Assembly: GCF_040459645.1 (NCBI RefSeq)
Contig: NZ_JARVHQ010000002.1
Coordinates: 372,001-436,000 of the forward strand
Length of the DNA: 64,000 nt
Reading direction: 5' to 3'
Source: Bacillus cereus group sp. RP43
GTDB lineage: Bacteria; Bacillota; Bacilli; Bacillales; Bacillaceae_G
Part shown: piece after piece, positions 54,879 through 63,602 of the stretch
Layout of the letters: each line of letters starts with the position of its first letter
Numbering within the stretch: the stretch's first letter is position 1
Program-made: the position numbers and the translations under genes
The notes under the pieces: generated by a model
The model's database searches: none
Told to the model about the DNA's origin: nothing
Seen by the model: only the letters and a program-made list of their open reading frames with translations

Positions 54879-56258
54879 CATTTTAGCCAAGAAGACTCCT
54901 TCCTCAAGGAACGCTTAGTGAGTAGGTGGGAGATGAATTGGCTTCGGACAAGGGATGGTAGGAAGCCATCTTAATTGTTCGACATACATAAACTGTTACT
55001 TCACTACCTATCGAATGTACGTTTGTTGTATAATAGACACATATGAAATGGGGGTGAAACGAATGATGATCAATAAAGCATATAAATTTCGTATCTATCC
55101 AAATAAAATACAAGCGACCCTAATCAATAAAACTATTGGCTGTTCTCGTTTTGTATTCAATCATTTCCTATCTCTATGGGATAATACATACAAAGAAACA
55201 GGAAAAGGTTTGACATATGGTACATGCTCTGCCAAACTTCCTGCCATGAAGAAAGAGTTTGTTTGGCTAAAAGAAGTGGACAGTATTGCGATTCAGTCGT
55301 CTGTTCGCAACCTTGCGGATGCTTATACACGCTTTTTCAAAAAACAAAACAGTGCCCCGCGTTTCAAATCTAAGAAGAACAACGTACAATCTTATACCAC
55401 AAAACAAACAAATGAAAACATTGCCGTTGTAGGAAACAAAATGAAATTGCCAAAACTAGGTCTTGTTCGATTTGCCAAAAGTCGTGAAGTAATTGGACGT
55501 ATTTTAAATGCTACAGTTAGACGGAACCCTTCTGGCAGATACTTTGTGTCATTGTTAGTTGAAACAGAAGTGCAAGAACTTCCGAAAACAAACTCTTACA
55601 TTGGAATGGATGTGGGACTAAAAGATTTCGCCATTTTGTCAGATGGAACTACCTATAAAAATCCGAAGTTTTTTCGATCGTTAGAAGAGAAGTTGGCAAA
55701 AGCACAGCGTGTTCTTTCTAGAAGAATGAAAGGATCTTCTCGCTGGAATAAACAACGAGTAAAAGTAGCTAGAATTCATGAATACATGACGAATGCTAGA
55801 AAAGATTACTTGGACAAAATCTCGACTGAAATCATCAAAAACCACGATGTTATCGGTATAGAGGATTTGCAAGTATCGAATATGTTAAAGAATCATAAGT
55901 TAGCAAAAGCAATTAGTGAGGTAACATGGTCTCAGTTTCGAACTATGTTGGAATATAAGGCAAAATGGTACGGCAAACAAATCATTGTCGTATCGAAAAC
56001 ATTTGCTTCAAGCCAATTATGTTCTTGTTGTGGATATCAAAACAAAGACGTTAAAAATCTAAACCTACGTAAATGGGACTGCCCTTCTTGCCTTACACAC
56101 CATGATAGGGATATTAACGCAAGTATCAATCTAAAGAATGAAGCGATAAGGCTTCTAACCGCAAGGACTGTGGAGATAGCCTAATAAATTAGAGTTCGAT
56201 AGAACTCTTTACTTAGGAATCCCCTCTTCTAAACGAAGTGAAAGTGGGGGTAGTTCAA
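54879..56258 (+). mobile_element. IS200/IS605-family element with tnpB only, copy 2
   Basis: 1380 bp, same ends as copy 1 (CATTTTAGCC / GTAGTTCAA), same left flank TTTTAT, opposite in orientation to the transposase gene it cuts. No target duplication. Confidence 0.9.
55066..56184 (+). CDS. tnpB: TnpB RNA-guided nuclease, copy 2
   Basis: 372 aa from ATG at 55066 (another ATG directly before it). The open frame runs upstream to 54955, but comparison with copy 1 sets the start. Differs from copy 1 by a handful of substitutions (for example K for N at one asparagine, D for N in RKWDCPSC); RuvC residues ([25 protein letters not shown]) and the C4 zinc knuckle are kept. Predicted guide next to this copy starts CCTTCGGATTTTGG. 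Confidence 0.93.
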   Translation: MINKAYKFRIYPNKIQATLINKTIGCSRFVFNHFLSLWDNTYKETGKGLTYGTCSAKLPAMKKEFVWLKEVDSIAIQSSVRNLADAYTRFFKKQNSAPRFKSKKNNVQSYTTKQTNENIAVVGNKMKLPKLGLVRFAKSREVIGRILNATVRRNPSGRYFVSLLVETEVQELPKTNSYIGMDVGLKDFAILSDGTTYKNPKFFRSLEEKLAKAQRVLSRRMKGSSRWNKQRVKVARIHEYMTNARKDYLDKISTEIIKNHDVIGIEDLQVSNMLKNHKLAKAISEVTWSQFRTMLEYKAKWYGKQIIVVSKTFASSQLCSCCGYQNKDVKNLNLRKWDCPSCLTHHDRDINASINLKNEAIRLLTARTVEIA

Positions 56259-56278
56259 CCTTCGGATTTTGGTGCCCA
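56120..56278 (+). ncRNA. Predicted omega RNA of TnpB copy 2 with guide
   Basis: Same scaffold region as copy 1 (GAGTTCGATAGAACTC and CCCC..GGGG hairpins); guide begins at 56259 and reads into the transposase gene. 5' border approximate. Confidence 0.55.
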
Positions 56279-56544
56279 TTGGTATCCTTTTTTCTTCCTT
56301 CAACTGTTCGATAGCAATTGGATAAGCAGGATCCTTATCGACTGTTATAACACGAGGCTTTGAAACATGAAAAGACTGCAAAGCTTTCTTGAAAAAGCGC
56401 TTTGCAGCCTTATAATTTCTAGATTTACTCAAATAAAAGTCAATCGTGTTTCCTTCAGAATCAACGGTACGATATAAATACATCCATCGTCCTTTTATTT
56501 TTATGTATGTTTGGTCCACTCTCCATGAGTTATTCATTTGTTTG

Positions 56545-56762
56545 AGATCACGCCGAATTCATGATATCGGTAAAATGGTGTATGTCGTCAAGAACAAGAC
56601 GCTAAAATATCTGAACACGAACCTATACGGTCTGTCGTGAGAGTGGTGATGGCACACCGCAACCTTGCACGTCACAACGATACCAGAAATGGACTTCGCC
56701 TTTGGTAGCAAGAATCCTACTGATGTTAGTCAGCTTTCCCCTTTAGGTGTGGGAGTGTCAAC
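56545..56762 (+). mobile_element. Right-end remnant of another IS605-type element
   Basis: The stretch ends CAGCTTTCCCCTTTAGGTG then GGGAGTGTCAAC, a typical right-end hairpin and end of a different IS605 lineage, preceded by a short frame like a tnpB tail. Truncates the IS6 transposase gene. Confidence 0.45.
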
Positions 56763-56854
56763 TCAAATATCATATAGAACCAAGTTTATCTTATCTAGAC
56801 TATAATAGCTTAGTCGCTCACAACAAAAGATGATAGCAATTACATTTTTCTTAT

Positions 56855-57595
56855 TTATTTTACTACTTGAACAGATACTGGTTTCCAGCCCTGATTCTCT
56901 ACCCAATCAATATCAACCTTATATTTTTTATTACTTTGCTTATCTCGTACATTACCGTAGGCTTTATTTTCACCATTATTTCCAATAAAATCAAAAATTA
57001 ATTGACCCTCTGGAACATCAACAGCATAAGAAATTGCTTTTTTCATCTCATTCCAATCTACTGTTCCTTCTTTAAATTTCATTGCAGGTTTTGCTCCTTG
57101 CTCTGTACCAATTGCCTTCCAAGAAGGGTTAGTTTGAGTACCCTTTTCTTGAGATATCGTTTTTTCTCCCTCTTTATTTTCATTTCCGTTCGTTTTTACA
57201 GGCTCTTCTACTTTTTGTTTCTCTTCTAAATCTGCTGTTTCTTTATCTTTGTTTTTCTTTTCTTCTATCTTTGCTGTTTCTTGATCTTCGTTTTTCTTTT
57301 CTTCTATCTTTGCTGCTTCTTTATCTTTGTTTTTCTTTTCTTCTACCTTTGCCGCTTCTTTATCTTTGTTTTTCTTTTCTTCTATCTTTACTGCTTCTTT
57401 ATCTTCGTTCTTCTTCTCTTCTATCTTTGTTGCTTTCTTTTCTTGAGCAATTGCTTTCTTTGATGTATCAGAAGTGAAAAACAACTGATACGTCACTATG
57501 CCAACTGTTACTAATACCATACTAAATGCGATATTAAATATCCCCTTATTACGACGATTTTGTTGTTTTTCTTGAAACCTGCTTCCTTGTCCCAT
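56855..57595 (-). CDS. yrrS: YrrS-like membrane protein with tandem charged repeats
   Basis: 246 aa. Short cytoplasmic tail, one membrane helix (GIFNIAFSMVLVTVGIVTYQ), then five to six repeats of about 13 residues (KIEEKKNKDKEAA) at about 45-125, and a C-terminal DUF1510 domain (WKAIGTEQGAKPAMKFKEGT, IDWVENQGWKPVSVQVVK). YrrS in Bacillus is a membrane protein tied to envelope and spore functions. The repeat block is longer than usual and low in sequence divergence. Confidence 0.8.
   Translation of the reverse strand: MGQGSRFQEKQQNRRNKGIFNIAFSMVLVTVGIVTYQLFFTSDTSKKAIAQEKKATKIEEKKNEDKEAVKIEEKKNKDKEAAKVEEKKNKDKEAAKIEEKKNEDQETAKIEEKKNKDKETADLEEKQKVEEPVKTNGNENKEGEKTISQEKGTQTNPSWKAIGTEQGAKPAMKFKEGTVDWNEMKKAISYAVDVPEGQLIFDFIGNNGENKAYGNVRDKQSNKKYKVDIDWVENQGWKPVSVQVVK
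57237..57430. repeat. 39-bp tandem repeat in the YrrS gene
   Basis: Five near-identical units built on TTTTTCTTTTCTTCTATCTT; encodes the KIEEKKNKDKEAA repeats. Copy number is likely to vary. Confidence 0.75.
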
Positions 57596-57832
57596 TTTTC
57601 AAACCTCCGTGTTTATTTTCGCCACTAATCTTTACGTATTGTTCCTAAGAATCTTAATATTTTTATTAAATAATGAAAATATTAAGGTTTGTGCGTTTTC
57701 AAGTATCTGACATATGTTATTCAAAAATAGTTTAATAAATTAAAGATTAATAAGTTTCTGTACTTAAGTGTACTTATTAACAAATAAGCCTCTTCTTCAC
57801 CGATTTATAATTTTTAAAATCAACTGTCCTCT

Positions 57833-58152
57833 TTAGTTCGCGCTTTCTAATGGATATGCCGTGAAACCAAAAAAAGATTTCGCCTTCTTTTCAGAATAAC
57901 TTTCGTCACTAGGGAATTCTATTATTCCTAATCTAACCTTTAATTCGCTTTCATGACAAAATGAATCTTTATGAAGTCCCCTTATCTTTTGTATAAAGCG
58001 CTTTTATTTTTTTCAATATAGAGCAATATTTCTTTGTTTATAACCTTCTTAAAAGCTTCTTCTCTACTGTAAAAGTCATTTAAACTATACAATCCATATC
58101 ATTTAATATGTAACGTTTCTATTAATTCCACCTCATTTTCCAGACAATACTA
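57833..58152 (-). pseudogene. Decayed gene of about 105 codons
   Basis: Minus strand: LENEVELIETLHIK, stop, YGLYSLNDFYSREEAFKKVI, NKEILLYIEKNKSALYKR, frameshift, GLHKDSFCHESELKVRLGII, EFPSDESYSEKKAKSFFGFT. One in-frame stop and one indel. Family not recognised. Confidence 0.5.
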
Positions 58153-58246
58153 TTATTTCTGAATATTACATTTACTACGAATACACATTCCGGCTTACTT
58201 GAATTATAAATTGCGCTTATCTATAATACATTTTATTATTAATAAC

Positions 58247-58272
58247 TTCAATACTACATATGTAGTATTGAA
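58247..58272. promoter_or_regulatory. 26-bp perfect palindrome
   Basis: TTCAATACTACAT and its exact complement with no loop, 30 bases after the stop of the next minus-strand gene. A dimeric protein operator, or a terminator-like hairpin without a U-run. Confidence 0.6.
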
Positions 58273-58301
58273 TGGATGCAAAAAAAACACGGAAATTTAA
58301 T

Positions 58302-58544
58302 TCAAGCCCTATCAAAATGAAAATAAAAAACATCTGTGATATACACAAAGTGCTTTTCTCTTGTCAATTTATCTATTTTCTTTTTATAACTCAACTCCTT
58401 CGAATCGTACTTTTCTAGAGTTTGCTGCAATTCATTTTGTTCATATGGAATATGTTTATCTGTCTGTACATCTTCAACATTTTCTCCACTTGCTAATAAT
58501 CTCCTGTACTTAAAAGAGTGCCCTGTTAATAATGGTGTAATCAT
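58302..58544 (-). CDS. Small protein, 80 aa, unknown
   Basis: ATG at 58544 behind AGGAGGG (the frame opens 15 codons earlier without a site). MITPLLTGHSFKYRRLLASG, then charged helical ENVEDVQTDKHIPYEQNELQ, ending YITDVFYFHFDRA. No domain recognised. Confidence 0.55.
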   Translation of the reverse strand: MITPLLTGHSFKYRRLLASGENVEDVQTDKHIPYEQNELQQTLEKYDSKELSYKKKIDKLTREKHFVYITDVFYFHFDRA

Positions 58545-58706
58545 TTTGTATGGCCCTCCTTTTGTTTGATTACTTGTATCATAAAACAAGTATCTGAAGT
58601 TGATATGTAGTCTACTTTACTGATAAAACTAACAAATAAAAAAGGAAACCTGCATGTTCGTTATAGTGATTTTTAAGTTATATATATATTCATACAAATT
58701 TATTAA

Positions 58707-58722
58707 TATGCAATATTACATA
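58707..58722. promoter_or_regulatory. PlcR box of the phospholipase C gene
   Basis: TATGCAATATTACATA, perfect match, identical to the box at 14497; its end is 76 bases before the ATG; TATAAT near 58758. Confidence 0.92.
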
Positions 58723-58798
58723 TTAGGAGTTTCCTGTATCTTCATGATATTGATGTATTTATAATACTTATATCTTCATATTTAGAAAGGAATAAAAA

Positions 58799-60199
58799 AT
58801 GAAAAAAATCACATCAACACTATGTATAGCTGGAATGACTTTAACTATTTTAGGATTAGCTCCTCAAAGTAGTTATGCTCATCTCGATCAAATTGATTTA
58901 ACTGAGAATGATCCTATTACCGCTCGATGGTCTGCAGAAGCACCGTATCATTCTGATAAAAGTACACATTTATGGATTGCAAAACAAGCTATTGAAATTA
59001 TGAAAACAGAATCTAATGTTGAAGCAAATAAGCAAGCTGTGGACTTCTTAAATTATCCGCAATATAAAGATCTATTTTCTAAAGGATTATATGATGCAGA
59101 TTATAATGCAGAATTTAACGATGGTGGAACGGGAATAGGCGGCGTTTTTAAAGGTGGATGGAAATCCCACTTTTATGATCCTGATACTAAAGAAAATTAT
59201 AGAGGAGAAACAGATCCAACTGCTCTTACACAAGGCAAGAAATACTTTTATGAATCTGGAGAACATTTACGAAATAAAGACTATGAAAAAGCTTTCTATT
59301 ACTTAGGGGTAGCCACGCACTACTTTACAGATGCAACACAACCAATGCATGCAGCAAATTTTACCGCAATTGATATGAGAGCTATAAAATATCATAGCTA
59401 TTTTGAAAATTATGTTACAACCATTCAAGATCAATTTGCAGTTAATACTGGAGGGAATTATAACGACTCTTTATCTACACCTGAAGAATGGATTGATTAT
59501 GCAGCCCGAGTAGCTAAACCTGAAATCCAAAATATTGCTAATGATAAAACATTTTCATATTACAATAGCGGTAAGGCGCAATTGTGGCAAGAAATGGTTA
59601 CCCCAGCTGTGCAGCGAAGCTTAGGAGAATCTCAACGTAATACAGCAGGTTTCCTAAATCTTTGGTTTAAAACGTTTACTAAAAATGTACAAGCTCCAAG
59701 TTTAGAAACTGCACAAATCTATGATATAGCAGGAAATGTTATAGAAGCAGGGAAAAACTATTATATCGTACCAAGTGAATCTCCTTTTCAAGGTCTAACG
59801 TTTGAATGGTATGTAGCAAATCGTTACGATTATGTTTTACTTGCAAATAAAAAGAATGATATACAATCTGGTACACCTATAGAATTTGTATTTTACAAAG
59901 ATAATGATGCAAAGCTACACCACGGTGAAAGCGTATACCTTCGCATGAAGCATTCTAATTATGATCAATATCAATATTTAAATTGGTCGAAATATTCTAG
60001 TTGGGTTCACCTTGCTGAGAAATCTGATAGTTTAGCAGACTTTAAAATTCAAATTAACCCGGATAACCCTACAGAATATAATATTTTTACAGATGGTTAT
60101 CCATTAAATTATGAGAATATAAATGCAGAGAAAAGTTGGATTGTACTAGGGGGAAAAACACAAAAACCTAGCTCATGGAAGTTTGTACCTTTCAGATAA
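58799..60199 (+). CDS. Zinc phospholipase C with extra C-terminal domain
   Basis: 466 aa; GAAAGGAA before the ATG. Signal and short propeptide (MKKITSTLCIAGMTLTILGL ... ITAR) then Trp44, the N-terminal ligand of the trinuclear zinc site, as in B. cereus PC-PLC. Zinc ligands are visible in STHLWIAKQAI, THYFTDATQPMHAANF and YHSYFENYV. The catalytic part ends near 300; residues about 305-466 are an added domain with three similar repeats (YVLLANKK.., WVHLAEKSD.., WIVLGGKTQ..), suggesting a lectin-like beta-trefoil. PlcR-controlled secreted lipase/toxin. Confidence 0.9.
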   Translation: MKKITSTLCIAGMTLTILGLAPQSSYAHLDQIDLTENDPITARWSAEAPYHSDKSTHLWIAKQAIEIMKTESNVEANKQAVDFLNYPQYKDLFSKGLYDADYNAEFNDGGTGIGGVFKGGWKSHFYDPDTKENYRGETDPTALTQGKKYFYESGEHLRNKDYEKAFYYLGVATHYFTDATQPMHAANFTAIDMRAIKYHSYFENYVTTIQDQFAVNTGGNYNDSLSTPEEWIDYAARVAKPEIQNIANDKTFSYYNSGKAQLWQEMVTPAVQRSLGESQRNTAGFLNLWFKTFTKNVQAPSLETAQIYDIAGNVIEAGKNYYIVPSESPFQGLTFEWYVANRYDYVLLANKKNDIQSGTPIEFVFYKDNDAKLHHGESVYLRMKHSNYDQYQYLNWSKYSSWVHLAEKSDSLADFKIQINPDNPTEYNIFTDGYPLNYENINAEKSWIVLGGKTQKPSSWKFVPFR

Positions 60200-60202
60200 C
60201 CT

Positions 60203-60242
60203 AAACACACTCTTTCCTAATCAGAACGAGTGTGTTTTTTGT
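60203..60242 (+). terminator. Terminator of the phospholipase gene
   Basis: AACACACTC and complement, 15-base loop, TTTTTT. Confidence 0.8.
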
Positions 60243-60302
60243 TTTGAGGTATTTGCTTTTCTTAAGGTAAATAAGGATCAAGTTTTAAGAATTAGCTAGT
60301 AA

Positions 60303-60545
60303 TTATTGAAGTCTATTATACGTTGAAAAGGCGGAGTCTCTTTGAAGACTTCGCCGTTGTTTATATAGGGCATGAATGGTCTCGATACCTTTTATCGTAC
60401 ATGAAGCATGGCGAAGATTTTGAAATCCTGCAGATTTGGCAAAACGTCTCTTGACATGCCTATGATTCTGGTCAATAAGATGGCTAAAATTTTTGATTCT
60501 ACAATGGATTGTAGTTTGATAAACCGAGAGGCCCTTTAGAATAGA
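60303..60545 (-). pseudogene. IS6-family transposase tail (second lineage)
   Basis: C-terminal about 60 residues of a DDE transposase (HLIDQNHRHVKRRFAKSAGF, KGIETIHALYKQRRSL), Glu of the DDE triad replaced in the fragment context (DQNHRH). The N-terminal part is unrelated sequence. Confidence 0.65.
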
Positions 60546-60547
60546 AA

Positions 60548-61042
60548 TCACTTTTGACACAAAACAATGATTTTATATGGTGTAGTTTGAGCTGGTATAC
60601 TCATTGTCGTAAAACCATAAATAGCTATTAAATTTCGATTTACAAGATTACCTGTAAAGAATTGACCATTTGTTAATAAAATTTGAGTAGAAGGAGAAAT
60701 ATTTAATTTTAATTTTCCATCACTACTCTCCAACTGTTCATTAAAATAGTCTACTTTTACATTTTGATGCGGTGTATATTTTGCCATAACAATCGCTTGC
60801 AATTGTGGTGGGAAAATAAGAGGAGCAGGAGCGTTGGCATCGTAAAACCCAGTTACTTTATCTCCTACTACTACCGTTGCATAGTCGATAAAATACGTAT
60901 TTGGTTTCACTACAAAATTTATTAGATTCCCATAACCATTATCTACGGACATTAATTTATTACATCCTATATCTTCGTTTGATCCTGTTACAAAATCGTT
61001 AATCATAGTTATTGTACCATCAAATGATTGAAATTTTTTCAT
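60548..61042 (-). CDS. Conserved beta-rich protein, possible spore-surface protein
   Basis: 164 aa, GAGGT 7 bases before the ATG, no signal peptide. Beta-rich domain (GYGNLINFVVKPNTYFIDYA, TGFYDANAPAPLIFPPQLQA, IYGFTTMSIPAQTTPYKIIV) found in Firmicute spore-formers without known function. The next gene upstream encodes a collagen-like spore-type protein, so a spore-surface role is plausible. Confidence 0.6.
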   Translation of the reverse strand: MKKFQSFDGTITMINDFVTGSNEDIGCNKLMSVDNGYGNLINFVVKPNTYFIDYATVVVGDKVTGFYDANAPAPLIFPPQLQAIVMAKYTPHQNVKVDYFNEQLESSDGKLKLNISPSTQILLTNGQFFTGNLVNRNLIAIYGFTTMSIPAQTTPYKIIVLCQK

Positions 61043-61095
61043 TCGAATACCTCTTTTGTTTATATAATTAAACCTCTATCGTTACTCTATAATTT

Positions 61096-61488
61096 TTAAA
61101 AACATGTAAATGAAATAATCCTTCTCGTATCAATTCCAAAAATAACCCAAAACCTACCGTTCCATCTAAAACCAGCAACAGACCTTGGTCCTACAAAAAT
61201 TGGGAAATACCAAAACTGTTCACCATTACTAAGCCATATATAAGTATTTCGAAATAAACATAATGAAATTACTCCTGGATCAACAGCAAATGGTGAAGTT
61301 GTTGATTGTTGAGGAATAAATGATGAGCGGGGAGATGTTGGAGCTTGTGAACTTTACTGTCCTGGAAAACTTGGTACATCCGGAAAACCTGGCATTCCAG
61401 GTATACCTGGAATTTGAGGATCAGGGAATTGACGATCGAAGTATTGATCATAATTTATATCAGGATAATATATTGACTTATTATACAT
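61096..61488 (-). pseudogene. Collagen-like/WRN-type surface protein with in-frame TAA
   Basis: ATG at 61488 behind GAGGTGG. The frame codes FPDPQIPGIPGMPGFPDVPS (collagen-like), then TAA at 61354-61356, then, still in frame, a conserved C-terminal domain FRNTYIWLSNGEQFWYFPIF, GPRSVAGFRWNGRFWVIFGI to the stop at 61096. 131 codons in all. A nonsense mutation, or possibly read-through. Confidence 0.65.
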
Positions 61489-61540
61489 TTAAAAACCACC
61501 TCTTTATTTTTAAAACCTTCTAAATTATTAATATGTAATG

Positions 61541-61580
61541 TGGTTCGTATAGGAAGCTTATTCGCTTCCTATACGAACCA
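61541..61580. terminator. Perfect 17-bp hairpin
   Basis: TGGTTCGTATAGGAAGC and its exact complement with a 6-base loop. Confidence 0.7.
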
Positions 61581-62332
61581 TATTTTAAACAAAACAAATA
61601 TCAAACAGGAAAGTATACCCATACCCTTTGTTTTCCAGTATGAGGTAAAGGCTAGGAAAAAATGGAGCGAGGGGCTAGCCTCTCCTAATGTCATAAAAAA
61701 ATAAAGAATGAGAGAAATTCGTCACACCTGAAAATGTCCTTCTTTAAAAAAGACCGCAGCTATTAAGCCACAGTCTATAAAATTCAAAAACAAATCGTAA
61801 ACTCAAATTTTACGAAAAATACAAAGAAACCGCACTTAAAGGCAGTTTCATATGACTTTTGCTGTACCATCTCACTGTTAGCAAAATAATGTCAGGCTCA
61901 TAATGCTTCCACTTAAACAAATGTTTTGTTTCCATACCGTTCAAACACCTTTGTGTAGTAGTATCCGTATGTCCAAGTTTGATAGATTTTTTGCACCAGA
62001 ACCTTTAGAATCTAAATCATGCCACTGCGTGGACATATAAGTAAGATTTTTAATAGCTTTATCAATCGTACTATATATCTCTCTAATATTATTAAAAGCA
62101 ACTACACGATTTAATGTTACTTTATAATCCGTTTTTTACTTTATTTGGATATGTACAATTACATAAAATTATGTATAATTTCGTCTGAAAAAGTCTTTTC
62201 ATGTCGATTGATGTAGATTAAACTTTAAATATAATGGTTTTATGTTTTTGCTTCACCCTCTTCATGAGAGAAATGAAGGGATGTTGTCATTTTCGTAATA
62301 GTAGTCGCTTATAAAATGTCCAACCATTTCGA
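61581..62332. other. Non-coding stretch with IS6 end
   Basis: No supported gene. Contains several small hairpins (for example around 61750 and 61830) and the reverse IS6 terminal repeat TTTTTTGCACCAGAACC at 61987-62003. Confidence 0.5.
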
Positions 62333-62348
62333 TATGTAATATTTCATA
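62333..62348. promoter_or_regulatory. PlcR box upstream of a 45-aa protein
   Basis: TATGTAATATTTCATA fits the consensus at all fixed positions; ends 88 bases before the ATG at 62437. Confidence 0.8.
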
Positions 62349-62436
62349 AAACATTGTTGGTTTTTTTTCCAAAATATTCAGGGGAAATAGACGAAATTCA
62401 ACAGAATAATTTATCAGACGGGGAGAAAATGATTGT

Positions 62437-62574
62437 ATGTATCCAAAATTTATTGATAAAATAGCGTTTTCGAAAGCGCATAAAGAGTTATTAATTAAAC
62501 TGTATAATAAAGAAATTTCAAGAAGCGAGTATAATCAATTGGTAGATGCTTTTTATCGTCCACAACAAAAATAA
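62437..62574 (+). CDS. 45-aa protein, PlcR-controlled
   Basis: Sequence MYPKFIDKIAFSKAHKELLI then KLYNKEISRSEYNQLVDAFY: amphipathic and helical, basic first half, SHOCT-like second half, no membrane segment or signal peptide. GGGGAG lies 11 bases before the ATG (slightly far). Function unknown. Confidence 0.55.
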   Translation: MYPKFIDKIAFSKAHKELLIKLYNKEISRSEYNQLVDAFYRPQQK

Positions 62575-62689
62575 ATATGAAGTACGTGTTTATTTTTTTA
62601 TGTCTTTTATAATAACAAAGTTCGTTTATATCATTTTTGGGGCAAGCTCTTCTGCTAGGTTGATAGACATGTGGCGGTACCCCTACTTC

Positions 62690-62705
62690 AAAAGGTGTAC
62701 CCTTT
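62690..62705. repeat. Palindromic motif AAAAGGTGTACCCTTT
   Basis: Third copy of the motif at 48490 and 54548; this copy and 54548 are both followed by GATACG. Confidence 0.55.
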
Positions 62706-62808
62706 GATACGAAAATAATTTACATGGAATTATCGTAATTTTGTATAAATTTTTTAAAATATAACATTTATGTATTAATGATATTCAATTCATTTTATAG
62801 GATTCACA

Positions 62809-63021
62809 ATGGTGATATTCAGTCTTTGTACAATTGGATTATTAAGTAATGTAGTGAAAATAATGAATGGCACAGCAAAAATATATAACTATGTATTATT
62901 TGTATTTATCTTACCAGCAATAATTTATTATTTATATGCTTCTTATCAAAAAGGAAAAAAACACCAGCTTAATGACAGTGTTTTTTCCTTTTTAATCTAC
63001 GGAGCAATATATTTTATTTAA
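62809..63021 (+). CDS. Small membrane protein, 70 aa
   Basis: AGGA 7 bases before the ATG. Two hydrophobic segments (VIFSLCTIGLLSNVVKI and VLFVFILPAIIYYLYA) and a third near the C-terminus (FSFLIYGAIYFI). Unknown function. Followed after 17 bases by another small membrane protein gene. Confidence 0.6.
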   Translation: MVIFSLCTIGLLSNVVKIMNGTAKIYNYVLFVFILPAIIYYLYASYQKGKKHQLNDSVFSFLIYGAIYFI

Positions 63022-63038
63022 ACAAAAAAGAGGATACT

Positions 63039-63308
63039 ATGATTAAAAATAATAGAATAGGCACAATTATACCGATTTTAATACCAGTTTTATTGATTTT
63101 ATCTATCGTTAATGTTGCATACAAAATTATTATCACTGAATTTTTTGGAGTCTCTATACTTTTACCTGTATTTCTTTGTCCAATTGGATTTATCCTAGCT
63201 ATTTTTTCCTATCAAGTAGATAAAAATATCGGAGCGAAAATCGGGATAATATTAAATGTGGTAGTATTTTTGATTCCTTTTATTTGGATGCTAGGAAGAA
63301 ATGCGTAG
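63039..63308 (+). CDS. Small membrane protein, 89 aa
   Basis: GAGGA before the ATG. Two to three helices (IIPILIPVLLILSIVNVAY, VSILLPVFLCPIGFILAIF, IGIILNVVVFLIPFIWML), basic loop between. Resembles small DUF4190-like or immunity-type membrane proteins in layout; no firm family. Co-transcribed with 62809. Confidence 0.6.
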   Translation: MIKNNRIGTIIPILIPVLLILSIVNVAYKIIITEFFGVSILLPVFLCPIGFILAIFSYQVDKNIGAKIGIILNVVVFLIPFIWMLGRNA

Positions 63309-63360
63309 TTGACATTTAATCTGGACATCTCTCCTGTATCACTAAATCTATGAACATATA

Positions 63361-63401
63361 AAAAAGGAGGAGAATTTTTATAATCCTCTTCCTTTTTTAT
63401 T
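63361..63401 (+). terminator. Terminator
   Basis: AAGGAGGAGAATT pairs with AATCCTCTTCCTT (two mismatches), then TTTTTT. Confidence 0.6.
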
Positions 63402-63495
63402 TACGAGAAATTTCGTGCTCATTAGCTGTTTAGTACTTCGAAAAATGCTGTAGAATTTTTCTCTATCATTATAACAGTATAAAAGTTGGTTCTAA

Positions 63496-63511
63496 GATGC
63501 AATATTGCATA
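63496..63511. promoter_or_regulatory. PlcR-like box upstream of a 26-aa peptide
   Basis: GATGCAATATTGCATA differs from the consensus only at the first base; its end is 91 bases before the peptide start. Confidence 0.65.
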
Positions 63512-63602
63512 TAGGAGTGTATTGATATCAACATAATGGCTTACCACCATGAAAACATAAAGCTGCATCACATCTTAACACATAAGTAGAGGAGGAAATA
63601 AC

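Larger units (their letters stand above)
54735..56564 (-). pseudogene. IS6-family transposase gene, interrupted and 5'-truncated
   Basis: Pieces 56259-56564 (NNSWRVDQTYIKIKGRWMYL with the first Asp; RVITVDKDPAYPIAIEQL with the second) and 54735-54878 (KYLNNIVEQEPRFIKKRIRS with the Glu, GVEAMHMLEKE end) join in frame as GTKIRR-IKYLNN once the tnpB element between them is removed. The N-terminal zinc/HTH part upstream of 56564 is missing, so the gene was probably dead before or after the insertion. Confidence 0.8.

Noticed and set aside
54955..55062. Upstream extension of tnpB copy 2 (409-aa frame)
   Set aside because: Copy 1 has a stop in the equivalent region and starts at MINKAYKF; the extra 36 codons lie in the non-coding left end.
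57002..57477. Plus-strand frames rich in Leu and Phe
   Set aside because: Shadows of the Lys/Glu repeat of the YrrS gene on the other strand.
58178..58200. Further PlcR box near TATGTAACG at 58110
   Set aside because: Only the first half of the consensus is present; the second half does not end in CATA.
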